Shown in pieces: positions 16,906 to 24,536 of a stretch of 64,000 nt of DNA. The stretch's first letter is position 1, and every line of letters starts with the position of its first letter. The position numbers and the translations under genes were made by a program. The notes under the pieces are model-generated. The model made no database searches. It was not told the DNA's origin and saw nothing but the letters and a program-made list of their open reading frames with translations. Origin of the DNA: Burkholderia diffusa (GTDB taxonomy: Bacteria > Pseudomonadota > Gammaproteobacteria > Burkholderiales > Burkholderiaceae); the NCBI RefSeq assembly GCF_902499115.1, contig NZ_CABVPN010000005.1, forward strand, positions 186,001-250,000. The letters run 5' to 3'.

Positions 16906-17199
16906 ATGGCGAAAACCGCATCCCCAGGCGCCACGCCGCCCGGCAATGGCACCGAACCGTTGCCGGACAATTATGAGATGGCGCTCGCGGAACTCGAGAC
17001 GCTGGTTGCACGGATGGAAGGCGGCGCGTTGAGCCTCGAGGATTCACTGGCGGCGTATCGCCGCGGTGCGACCCTCGTTGCGTTTTGCCAACAGCAGCTC
17101 GAGAAAGTGGAGCAGCAGGTTCGCGTGCTGGACGGCGCGACCCTGAAGCCGCTTTCGTCCGGCACGGCCGCCACGGACGGCGAAGACGACGATCTATGA
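16906..17199 (+). CDS. xseB: Exodeoxyribonuclease VII small subunit
   Basis: A 97-residue helical protein with the XseB core NYEMALAELETLVARMEGGALSLEDSLAAYRRG followed by CQQQLEKVEQQVRVL (residues about 24-75). It joins XseA to form the nuclease that trims single-stranded DNA. The N-terminal 20 residues are low complexity and the tail is acidic (DGEDDDL). Its stop overlaps the ispA start in ATGA. The xseB-ispA-dxs order is widely conserved in Proteobacteria. A TAGAAT hexamer at 16866-16871 may be its -10 element. Confidence 0.93.
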   Translation: MAKTASPGATPPGNGTEPLPDNYEMALAELETLVARMEGGALSLEDSLAAYRRGATLVAFCQQQLEKVEQQVRVLDGATLKPLSSGTAATDGEDDDL

Positions 17200-18080
17200 C
17201 ATTCGAACAATGGATGCGGTCCGTGCTCGACCGTGTCGAGGACGCACTCGGCCACTATTTGCCGGCTGATAATGTGGTGCCCACGCAGCTTCACGAAGCG
17301 ATGCGTTATGCGGTCCTCGGCGGCGGCAAACGCGTTCGCCCGCTGCTGTGCCATGCAGCAGGCGAACTGACCGGCGCGACCGAAGCGGCGCGCAACGCAG
17401 CGGCGGCGGCGCTGGAGATGATCCACGTTTACTCGCTCGTGCACGACGACATGCCGTGCATGGACGACGACGCGCTGCGACGCGGCAAGCCGACCGTGCA
17501 CGTGCAGTATGACGAGCCGACGGCGCTGCTGGTCGGCGATGCGCTGCAGTCGCAGGCATTCGTCGCGCTGACCGACGCCGTGGCACTGACTCCGGTGCAG
17601 CAGGCTGCGCTCGTGCGCGAGCTGGCGCTGGCGAGCGGCTCGATCGGCATGGCCGGCGGGCAAGCGATCGACCTGGCGAGCGTCGGCCTCAAGCTGACGC
17701 GCGAACAGCTCGAGACGATGCACCGGATGAAGACGGGCGCGCTGCTGCGTGCCGCCGTGCGGATGGGCGCGCTGGCCGGCGACACGCCGTCGGCGGAAGC
17801 GATGGCCGCGCTCGACGTTTACGCGGGCGCCGTGGGTCTGGCCTTCCAGGTCGTCGACGACATTCTCGACGTCACGACCGATTCGGCGACGCTCGGCAAG
17901 ACGGCAGGCAAGGATGCGGCGAACGACAAGCCGACCTACGTATCGATCCTCGGCCTCGACGCATCGCGTGAGCTCGCGGCCCAGCTGCGCGCCGAAGCGC
18001 ACGATGCGCTGAAACCGTTCGGCGCACGCGCACAGCGTCTCGCCGAACTTGCCGACCTGGTGGTGAACCGGGTCAGCTGA
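17196..18080 (+). CDS. ispA: Farnesyl diphosphate synthase
   Basis: A 294-residue trans-prenyltransferase that condenses IPP with DMAPP and GPP to FPP, feeding quinone, undecaprenyl and hopanoid synthesis. The first aspartate-rich motif is HDDMPCMDDDALRRG (about residues 87-101) and the second is FQVVDDILDVT (about 217-227); GGGKRVRPLL near the N terminus binds IPP. The ATG overlaps the xseB stop by four bases, implying translational coupling. Confidence 0.95.
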   Translation: MTFEQWMRSVLDRVEDALGHYLPADNVVPTQLHEAMRYAVLGGGKRVRPLLCHAAGELTGATEAARNAAAAALEMIHVYSLVHDDMPCMDDDALRRGKPTVHVQYDEPTALLVGDALQSQAFVALTDAVALTPVQQAALVRELALASGSIGMAGGQAIDLASVGLKLTREQLETMHRMKTGALLRAAVRMGALAGDTPSAEAMAALDVYAGAVGLAFQVVDDILDVTTDSATLGKTAGKDAANDKPTYVSILGLDASRELAAQLRAEAHDALKPFGARAQRLAELADLVVNRVS

Positions 18081-18160
18081 CGCGAAGCCCGCCGCTGCGC
18101 ACACGCTACGGTGCGTGCAATAGAATGCGGGCGCGTTTGATTTCCTACAATGGAACGACG

Positions 18161-20065
18161 ATGTACGACTTGCTGAAAACCATCGACGACCCGGCGGATC
18201 TGCGCCGCCTCGATCGTCGCCAACTCCAACCGCTCGCGGATGAACTGCGCGCGTTCGTGCTCGACAGCGTGTCGAAGACGGGCGGCCATCTGTCGTCCAA
18301 CCTCGGGACGGTCGAGCTGACGATCGCGTTGCACTACGTGTTCAACACGCCGAACGACCGGATCGTCTGGGACGTGGGTCACCAGACCTACCCGCACAAG
18401 ATCCTGACGGGCCGCCGCGACCAGATGCATTCGCTGCGCCAGTACGGGGGCATCTCGGGTTTCCCGCGCCGCAGCGAGTCCGAATACGACACGTTCGGCA
18501 CCGCGCATTCGAGCACGTCGATCTCGGCGGCGCTCGGGATGGCGATCGGCAGCCAGCTGAACGGCGACGACCGCTTCTCGATCGCGGTGATCGGCGACGG
18601 CGCGATGACGGCTGGCATGGCGTTCGAGGCGATGAACAACGCGGGCGTGTCGGAGGATGCGAAGCTGCTCGTGATCCTCAACGACAACGACATGTCGATT
18701 TCGCCGCCGGTCGGCGCGCTGAACCGCCATCTCGCGCGCCTGATGTCGGGCCGCTTCTACGCGGCCGCGCGTGCGGGCGTCGAGCGCGTGCTGAGCGTCG
18801 CGCCGCCGATGCTCGAACTCGCGCGCAAGCTCGAGGAGCACGCGAAGGGCATGGTCGTGCCGGCCACGCTGTTCGAAGAGTTCGGCTTCAACTACATCGG
18901 CCCGATCGACGGTCACGATCTCGATTCGCTGATCCCGACGCTGCAGAACATCCGCGAACTGCGCGGCCCGCAATTCCTGCACGTGGTGACGAAGAAAGGC
19001 CAGGGCTACAAGCTCGCCGAAGCCGATCCCGTGCTCTACCACGGCCCCGGCAAGTTCAACCCGGCAGAAGGCATCAAGCCGTCGGCCACGCCCGCGAAGA
19101 AGACATACACGCAGGTGTTCGGCGAATGGCTGTGCGATGAAGCCGAGCGCGATTCGCGCGTCGTCGGCATCACGCCCGCGATGCGCGAAGGCTCGGGCAT
19201 GGTCGAGTTTGAGAAGCGCTTCAAGGATCGCTACTACGACGTCGGCATCGCCGAGCAGCACGCGGTGACGTTCGCGGGCGGCCTCGCGACCGAAGGGCTG
19301 AAGCCCGTTGTCGCGATCTACTCGACGTTCCTGCAGCGTGCGTACGACCAGCTGATCCACGACGTCGCGCTGCAGAACCTGCCGGTCGTGTTCGCGATCG
19401 ACCGCGCGGGCCTCGTCGGCGCGGACGGTGCGACGCACGCGGGCGCGTACGATCTCGCATTCATGCGCTGCATTCCGAACATGACGATCATGGCCGCGTC
19501 CGACGAGAACGAGTGCCGCCAGATGCTGCACACGGCGCTTCAGCAGCCGAACCCGACTGCGGTGCGTTATCCGCGCGGCGCGGGCACGGGTGTGGCGACG
19601 GTGAAGGAATTCACCGAAATTCCGCTGGGCAAGGGTGAAGTGCGTCGCCGCACGTCGCAGCCGGAAGGCAAGCGCGTCGCGATCCTCGCGTTCGGCACGA
19701 TGGTTGCGCCGTCGCTTGTGGCCGGCGAGGAGCTCGATGCAACGGTCGCGAACATGCGCTTCGTGAAGCCGGTCGATGCCGCGCTCGTGCGCGAACTCGC
19801 CGAGACGCACAACTACCTTGTTACGGTCGAGGAAGGTTGTGTGATGGGCGGCGCGGGCTCGGCCTGCGTGGAAGCCCTGATGGAGAGTGGGGTTATCCGA
19901 CCCGTACTACAATTGGGCCTCCCTGACCAGTTCGTCGATCACGGCGACCACGCAAAGCTGTTGTCGCAATGCGGCCTCGACGGCGCGGGCATCGCGAAAT
20001 CGATTCGCGAACGCTTCCTCAACGCGGCGGCCGATGTCGCCGGTCAGGCGAAGCGCGTCGCATAA
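18161..20065 (+). CDS. dxs: 1-deoxy-D-xylulose-5-phosphate synthase
   Basis: A 634-residue thiamine-diphosphate enzyme that joins pyruvate and glyceraldehyde 3-phosphate in the first step of the MEP isoprenoid pathway. The ThDP-binding motif GDGAMTAGMAFEAMNNAG...LNDNDMSIS (about residues 147-185), the catalytic Glu region DVGIAEQHAVTFAGG (about 363) and the transketolase C-domain are all present. The start is ATG 18161. A TAGAAT at 18121-18126 could be an internal promoter, so dxs may be expressed both with xseB-ispA and alone. Confidence 0.96.
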   Translation: MYDLLKTIDDPADLRRLDRRQLQPLADELRAFVLDSVSKTGGHLSSNLGTVELTIALHYVFNTPNDRIVWDVGHQTYPHKILTGRRDQMHSLRQYGGISGFPRRSESEYDTFGTAHSSTSISAALGMAIGSQLNGDDRFSIAVIGDGAMTAGMAFEAMNNAGVSEDAKLLVILNDNDMSISPPVGALNRHLARLMSGRFYAAARAGVERVLSVAPPMLELARKLEEHAKGMVVPATLFEEFGFNYIGPIDGHDLDSLIPTLQNIRELRGPQFLHVVTKKGQGYKLAEADPVLYHGPGKFNPAEGIKPSATPAKKTYTQVFGEWLCDEAERDSRVVGITPAMREGSGMVEFEKRFKDRYYDVGIAEQHAVTFAGGLATEGLKPVVAIYSTFLQRAYDQLIHDVALQNLPVVFAIDRAGLVGADGATHAGAYDLAFMRCIPNMTIMAASDENECRQMLHTALQQPNPTAVRYPRGAGTGVATVKEFTEIPLGKGEVRRRTSQPEGKRVAILAFGTMVAPSLVAGEELDATVANMRFVKPVDAALVRELAETHNYLVTVEEGCVMGGAGSACVEALMESGVIRPVLQLGLPDQFVDHGDHAKLLSQCGLDGAGIAKSIRERFLNAAADVAGQAKRVA

Positions 20066-20128
20066 GCTGGCGCCGCCTGCGGGCGGCGTCGGTGCGACTG
20101 GCGCAACCGGTCTACATTGATGCGGAAA

Positions 20129-20150
20129 ACATGGGCCTGCGGGCCCATGT
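20129..20150 (+). terminator. Hairpin after dxs
   Basis: ACATGGGCC and GGGCCCATGT pair around TGC. It is followed by TGCTTTT, a short T tract, and lies 64 bases past the dxs stop. Confidence 0.65.
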
Positions 20151-20219
20151 TGCTTTTCCGGCTGCCGCATGACGCGGCGTGCGCGTCGTCGGACGCGCGG
20201 CTTACAAGGATTGAAAAAG

Positions 20220-21029
20220 ATGAACCAGATGAATCCCGCCTTCGTGATGCCCGACGTGCAGAGCACGGTGGATACCCGCCAGATTCCGATTCAGCGCGTG
20301 GGCGTGAAGGCGGTCCGGCATCCGTTGACGGTGTGCACCGAGAGCGGCGACGTGCAGCCGACCGTCGGCGTCTGGAATCTCGACGTGCGCCTGCCTGCCG
20401 ATCAGAAGGGCACGCACATGTCGCGCTTCGTCGCGCTGCTCGAGGAGAATCGTGCGCCGCTGACGGTCGAGCGCTTCCGTGCGATGCTCGCGTCGATGCT
20501 CGAGAAGCTGGAAGCCGAGGCCGGCCGCATCGAGGTCACGTTCCCGTACTTCGTGAACAAGACGGCACCGGTGTCGGGCGTGCAGAGCCTGCTCGACTAC
20601 GAAGTGACGCTCGCGGGCGAAAGCCGCAACGGCGAAGCGCGGCTGTTCCTGAAGGTGCTCGTGCCGGTGACGAGCCTGTGCCCGTGCTCGAAGAAGATCT
20701 CGCAGTACGGTGCGCACAACCAGCGCTCGCACGTGACGATCGACGCCGAGCTCGCGGCCGACCTGCCGGTCGAGGCGCTGATCCGCATCGCGGAAGAAGA
20801 AGCGTCGTGCGAGCTGTGGGGCTTGCTGAAGCGTCCGGACGAGAAGTTCGTCACGGAGCGTGCGTACGAAAATCCGAAGTTCGTCGAGGATCTGGTGCGC
20901 GACGTCGCGCAGCGTCTCGATGCGGATGACCGCGTCGTCGCCTACGTGCTCGAAGCCGAGAACTTCGAGTCGATCCACAATCACAGCGCGTATGCGCTGA
21001 TCGAACGCGACAAGCGGCACGCTGCGTGA
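20220..21029 (+). CDS. folE2: GTP cyclohydrolase FolE2 (type IB)
   Basis: A 269-residue GTP cyclohydrolase of the COG1469 type, which makes 7,8-dihydroneopterin triphosphate for folate. The metal-binding cysteine motif VPVTSLCPCSKKIS (about residues 150-163) and GAHNQRSHV are intact, as is ENFESIHNHSAYA near the end. Type IB enzymes work with several divalent metals and often substitute for zinc-dependent FolE1 under zinc limitation. The ATG at 20220 is preceded by AAGGA about 10 bases upstream. Confidence 0.95.
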   Translation: MNQMNPAFVMPDVQSTVDTRQIPIQRVGVKAVRHPLTVCTESGDVQPTVGVWNLDVRLPADQKGTHMSRFVALLEENRAPLTVERFRAMLASMLEKLEAEAGRIEVTFPYFVNKTAPVSGVQSLLDYEVTLAGESRNGEARLFLKVLVPVTSLCPCSKKISQYGAHNQRSHVTIDAELAADLPVEALIRIAEEEASCELWGLLKRPDEKFVTERAYENPKFVEDLVRDVAQRLDADDRVVAYVLEAENFESIHNHSAYALIERDKRHAA

Positions 21030-21047
21030 CGTTGTGCCGCTGTAACG

Positions 21048-21076
21048 GAAAAGGCCGCTCGATCGAGCGGCCTTTG
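21048..21076. terminator. Bidirectional terminator between folE2 and tsaD
   Basis: AAAGGCCGCTCG and CGAGCGGCCTTT pair across a two-base centre, with A and T runs on either side. It sits between convergent genes. Confidence 0.85.
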
Positions 21077-21121
21077 TGTTTTGGCTGGTGATGTCCGGTG
21101 CGTGCCGGTGCGTCGTGCGAA

Positions 21122-22162
21122 TCAGCGCGCGAGCGACGCGAGATCCCAGCGCGGTTTCACCGTGAACGCGTAGTCGGCGTTCGCCTGCTCGGGCCAGCGG
21201 CCGAGCCGCAATGCGCCGGCGAGTGCGATCATCGCGCCGTTGTCGGTGCAGAGCGCAAGATCCGGATAGTGCACGTCGAAGCCGCGCTTGGTCGCGGCGG
21301 CCGACAACGCGGCCCGCAACTGGCGGTTCGCGCCGACGCCGCCCGCCACTACGAGGCGCTTGAGCTTCGTCTTCTTGAGTGCGGCGAGCGACTTCGCGAC
21401 GAGCACGTCGACGGCCGCGTCGACGAAGCCGCGCGCGAGATCGGCCTTCGCGCGTTCGAGCGCTTCGCCTTCGAGTTTTGCCGCCTCGAACTTCTTCATC
21501 TGCGTGAGCACGGCCGTCTTCAGGCCGCTGAAGCTGAAGTCGAGATCGCCCGAATGGAGCATCGGGCGCGGCAGCACGACGGCGCCCGGCGTGCCCGTTT
21601 CCGCGAGTTTCGACACTTCCGGGCCGCCCGGGTAGCCGAGGCCGATCAGCTTCGCCGTCTTGTCGAATGCTTCGCCGGCCGCGTCGTCGAGCGTCTCGCC
21701 GAGCGTCTCGTACACGCCGACATCGGTCACGCGCATCAGTTGCGTGTGGCCGCCCGACACCAGCAGCGCGATGAACGGGAACGGCGGCGGTTCGTCGACG
21801 AGCAGCGGGGACAGCAGGTGGCCTTCGAGGTGATGGATGCCGACGGTCGGCTTGTTCCATGCCAGCGCGAGCGCATTCGCGATGCTCGCGCCGACCAGCA
21901 GCGCGCCGGCCAGGCCGGGGCCTTGAGTGAATGCGATCGCGTCGATGTCCTCGCGGCGCGTGCCGCTTTGCGCCATGACTTCCTCGAGCAGCGGCAGCGC
22001 GCGGCGGATGTGGTCGCGCGATGCGAGCTCGGGCACGACGCCGCCGTATTCGCGGTGCATCGCGATCTGCGAATGAAGCGCATGCGCGAGCAGGCCGCGC
22101 TGCGTGTCGTAGAGCGCGAGGCCGGTTTCGTCGCAGGAGCTTTCGATGCCGAGAACGAGCAT
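21122..22162 (-). CDS. tsaD: tRNA threonylcarbamoyladenosine transferase subunit TsaD
   Basis: A 346-residue ASKHA-fold protein that transfers the threonylcarbamoyl group to A37 of ANN-decoding tRNAs with TsaB and TsaE. It opens MLVLGIESSCDETGLALYD; the iron-binding HHLEGHL (about residue 111), LLVSGGHTQL and VAGGVGANRQLR are intact. The ATG at 22162 was preferred over an upstream in-frame ATG because all family members begin at LGIESSCDE. An extended -10 promoter lies about 60 bases upstream. Confidence 0.96.
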   Translation of the reverse strand: MLVLGIESSCDETGLALYDTQRGLLAHALHSQIAMHREYGGVVPELASRDHIRRALPLLEEVMAQSGTRREDIDAIAFTQGPGLAGALLVGASIANALALAWNKPTVGIHHLEGHLLSPLLVDEPPPFPFIALLVSGGHTQLMRVTDVGVYETLGETLDDAAGEAFDKTAKLIGLGYPGGPEVSKLAETGTPGAVVLPRPMLHSGDLDFSFSGLKTAVLTQMKKFEAAKLEGEALERAKADLARGFVDAAVDVLVAKSLAALKKTKLKRLVVAGGVGANRQLRAALSAAATKRGFDVHYPDLALCTDNGAMIALAGALRLGRWPEQANADYAFTVKPRWDLASLAR

Positions 22163-22220
22163 GGGTAGAGGCAGTGCGAGCTGCGTCGAGCGCGCCGCAC
22201 GAAGGTAAACGTAACCGCAA

Positions 22221-22229
22221 ATTATAGCA
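22221..22229 (-). promoter_or_regulatory. Extended -10 promoter of tsaD
   Basis: On the minus strand TGCTATAAT is a perfect extended -10 element (TGn plus TATAAT). No convincing -35 hexamer is visible at 17 bases, as is usual for extended -10 promoters. The predicted 5' leader is about 50 bases. Confidence 0.6.
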
Positions 22230-22280
22230 GGCGAGGGCCTGCCGCCGCTGGGGTGCGGCCCGGGTGCGCGGCCAGGCAGG

Positions 22281-22286
22281 TACAAT
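22281..22286 (+). promoter_or_regulatory. -10 element almost touching the YhiN-type gene start
   Basis: TACAAT ends 7 bases before the ATG at 22294, so a transcript starting at the usual distance would begin at or next to the start codon. No ribosome-binding site precedes the ATG. Confidence 0.4.
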
Positions 22287-22293
22287 CCGCGCC

Positions 22294-23514
22294 ATGGAAA
22301 CTTACGATATCGCCGTGATCGGCGCGGGCGCCGCCGGGATGATGAGCGCCGCAGTCGCCGGGCAACTCGGCCGCCGCGTGGTGCTGATCGACCACGCGCC
22401 GCGGCTCGCCGAGAAAATCCGCATCTCGGGCGGCGGCCGCTGCAACTTCACGAATCTCCATGCGGGCCCCGACAATTATCTGTCGTCGAATCCGCATTTC
22501 GCGCGCTCGGCGCTTGCGCGCTACACGCCGCGCGACTTCCTCGGGCTGCTCAAGCGCCATCACGTCACCTGGCACGAAAAGCACAAGGGGCAGCTCTTTT
22601 GCGATCACGGCAGCGACGCGATCATCGACATGCTGAAGCACGAATGCGATGCGGGCGGGATTGCCTGGCGCCGGCCGGTGGCCGTCGACGCGGTGCGCCA
22701 CGCGCCGGCCGACGGCTTCACGCTCGACACGCAGCAGGCGGGGCCGATCCGCGCACGCGCGCTGATCGTCGCCACCGGCGGACTGTCGATCCCGAAGATC
22801 GGCGCGACCGACTTCGGCTACCGGCTCGCGAAGCAGTTCGGCCACAAGCTCGTCGATACGCGGCCCGCGCTCGTGCCGCTCACCTTTGCGCAGCGGGACT
22901 GGGAGCCGTTCGCGGCGCTGTCCGGCGTGTCGCTCGAAGTGCGCGTGTCGACCGGCGACAAGAAGCATGGCGGCGAATTCGTCGAGGATCTGCTACTGAC
23001 CCATCGGGGCCTGTCGGGCCCCAGCATCCTGCAGATTTCCAGCTACTGGCAATCCGGCGACCCGATCCGCATCGACCTGCTGCCGCAGCGTGACGTGGTG
23101 GCCGACCTGCTCGACGCGAAGCGCACGTCGAAGCGCCAGATCGGCTCGCTGCTCGCGGACTGGGTGCCGTCGCGCCTCGCTCACGTCTGGCTCGACACGC
23201 ATCGCGTCGCGGCGGACGCGCGGCTCGCGGACCTGCCCGACAAGATGCTGCGTCAGATCGGCGATGCGCTGTCCGGTTGGACGCTGACGCCGAACGGCAC
23301 CGAGGGCTACAAGAAGGCCGAGGTGACGAAGGGCGGCGTCGATACGCGCGAACTGTCGTCGGCGACGATGATGAGCGCGCGGGTGCCGGGGCTGTTCTTC
23401 ATCGGCGAGGCGGTGGACGTGACGGGCTGGCTCGGCGGCTACAACTTCCAGTGGGCGTGGGCATCCGGCACGGCGGCCGGGCAGGCGGCGGCGGAGTTTG
23501 CGCGGGGCGCCTGA
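22294..23514 (+). CDS. YhiN/HI0933-family flavoprotein
   Basis: A 406-residue predicted oxidoreductase of the HI0933/BaiN type. The FAD site IAVIGAGAAGMMSAAVAGQLG (residues 6-26), RISGGGRCNFTN (about 45-56), LIVATGGLSIPKIGATDFGYRLAKQFGH and the C-terminal GLFFIGEAVDVTGWLGGYNFQWAWASG are typical. Physiological substrate is unknown for most members. It is divergent from tsaD. The ATG at 22294 has no Shine-Dalgarno sequence and follows a -10 hexamer closely, hinting at a leaderless message. Confidence 0.92.
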   Translation: METYDIAVIGAGAAGMMSAAVAGQLGRRVVLIDHAPRLAEKIRISGGGRCNFTNLHAGPDNYLSSNPHFARSALARYTPRDFLGLLKRHHVTWHEKHKGQLFCDHGSDAIIDMLKHECDAGGIAWRRPVAVDAVRHAPADGFTLDTQQAGPIRARALIVATGGLSIPKIGATDFGYRLAKQFGHKLVDTRPALVPLTFAQRDWEPFAALSGVSLEVRVSTGDKKHGGEFVEDLLLTHRGLSGPSILQISSYWQSGDPIRIDLLPQRDVVADLLDAKRTSKRQIGSLLADWVPSRLAHVWLDTHRVAADARLADLPDKMLRQIGDALSGWTLTPNGTEGYKKAEVTKGGVDTRELSSATMMSARVPGLFFIGEAVDVTGWLGGYNFQWAWASGTAAGQAAAEFARGA

Positions 23515-23524
23515 CACGGCTGCG

Positions 23525-23548
23525 CCGGCCCCCGTTGACGGGGGCCGG
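23525..23548 (+). terminator. Perfect hairpin between the flavoprotein gene and rpsU
   Basis: CCGGCCCCCG and CGGGGGCCGG form a 10-base stem with a TTGA tetraloop, 11 bases past the stop. No T tract follows directly, so it may stabilise a 3' end rather than terminate fully. Confidence 0.6.
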
Positions 23549-23572
23549 CCCTTATGTCTTTGCGTGGCGCTC

Positions 23573-23581
23573 TGCTATACT
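23573..23581 (+). promoter_or_regulatory. Extended -10 promoter of rpsU
   Basis: TGCTATACT matches the extended -10 form, 39 bases before the rpsU ATG. It would drive the rpsU-yqeY-dnaG-rpoD cluster. Confidence 0.6.
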
Positions 23582-23619
23582 TGCAAATCTTCCCTGCAAA
23601 CCTTTATTCGTGTCGGATC

Positions 23620-23832
23620 ATGACGATCATTCGCGTTAAAGAAAACGAGCCGTTCGAAGTCGCCATGCGCCGCTTCAAGCGCACGATCGAGAAGAATGGT
23701 CTGCTGACCGAGCTTCGTGCGCGGGAGTTTTACGAGAAGCCGACCGCCGAGCGCAAGCGCAAGAAGGCTGCCGCAGTGAAGCGTCATTACAAGCGGATCC
23801 GCAGCCAGACGCTGCCGAAGAAGCTGTACTGA
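23620..23832 (+). CDS. rpsU: 30S ribosomal protein S21
   Basis: A 70-residue basic protein beginning [20 protein letters not shown] and ending [15 protein letters not shown], full length for bS21. It helps mRNA pairing on the small subunit and opens the macromolecular synthesis cluster. A strong terminator-like hairpin follows before yqeY, so rpsU is probably made in excess of the downstream genes. Confidence 0.97.
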
Positions 23833-23930
23833 ACGATTGAGCGCCGCGCGATTCACTGAGCGGCGCACCGGCGACCTCCGCACGATCGGCCTCGATCTGG
23901 GGCTGCGAGTCGCCGATGCCGGATTCGAGC

Positions 23931-23965
23931 AACCCGCTTGAGACTTAGTCCCAAGCGGGTTTTTG
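23931..23965 (+). terminator. Terminator or attenuator inside the rpsU-yqeY-dnaG-rpoD cluster
   Basis: AACCCGCTTG and CAAGCGGGTT pair around AGACTTAGTCC, followed by TTTTTG. It is about 100 bases past rpsU and about 50 bases before yqeY, so read-through would set the dose of dnaG and rpoD relative to the ribosomal protein. Confidence 0.85.
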
Positions 23966-24017
23966 TGTTGACGCCCGTTCGCGGGCGTTGAAGTCACGTT
24001 TCCATCCCGGGTGCAAG

Positions 24018-24464
24018 ATGAGTTTGAAAGAGCAGATCAGCGAAGACATGAAGGCCGCGATGCGCGCGAAGGAAAGCGAGCGTCTGGCGACGATTCGCCT
24101 GCTGATGGCCGCGATCAAGCAGCGCGAGGTCGATGATCGGGTGACCCTCGACGACGCGGGCATCACCGCCGTGATCGACAAGATGATCAAGCAGCGCAAG
24201 GACTCGATCAGCCAGTTCGAAGCCGCAGGCCGCGACGATCTCGTCGCGAAGGAACAGGCCGAGCTGACCGTGCTGGGCGCCTACATGCCCGCGCAGCTTT
24301 CGGACGCCGAAGTGGCTGCCGAAGTCCAGGCCGCTGTCGCGGCAACGGGCGCGGCCGGCCCGCAGGACATGGGCAAGGTGATGGGCGTGCTGAAGGGCAA
24401 GCTTGCCGGCCGGGCCGACATGACGGCCGTTTCCGCGCAGGTCAAGGCCGCGCTGTCGAAGTAA
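24018..24464 (+). CDS. yqeY: YqeY/GatB-like tRNA amidotransferase-related protein
   Basis: A 148-residue helical protein of the GatB/YqeY family: MSLKEQISEDMKAAMRAKES, RLATIRLLMAAIKQREVD, and a C-terminal DMGKVMGVLKGKLAGRADM resembling the tRNA-binding tail of GatB. The function of solitary YqeY is unproven. It sits between rpsU and dnaG, as in many Proteobacteria. The ATG at 24018 is chosen over one 30 bases upstream by family alignment. Confidence 0.92.
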   Translation: MSLKEQISEDMKAAMRAKESERLATIRLLMAAIKQREVDDRVTLDDAGITAVIDKMIKQRKDSISQFEAAGRDDLVAKEQAELTVLGAYMPAQLSDAEVAAEVQAAVAATGAAGPQDMGKVMGVLKGKLAGRADMTAVSAQVKAALSK

Positions 24465-24536
24465 AACCCGCTTCCCGGCGCGCCGCATGCGCGTGCGCCG
24501 GGGCGTCGTATTGTCTTTTTTTCGCTCGATCCCACG

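Noticed and set aside
18090..18160. Riboswitch in front of dxs
   Set aside because: Only about 80 bases separate ispA and dxs and no thiamine-box motif is present.
17936..19810. 624-codon minus-strand frame antisense to dxs
   Set aside because: Shadow frame with low-complexity Arg/Ala composition.
20202..22295. 697-codon minus-strand frame covering tsaD and folE2
   Set aside because: Out of frame with tsaD, which is certain on that strand; no domain of its own.
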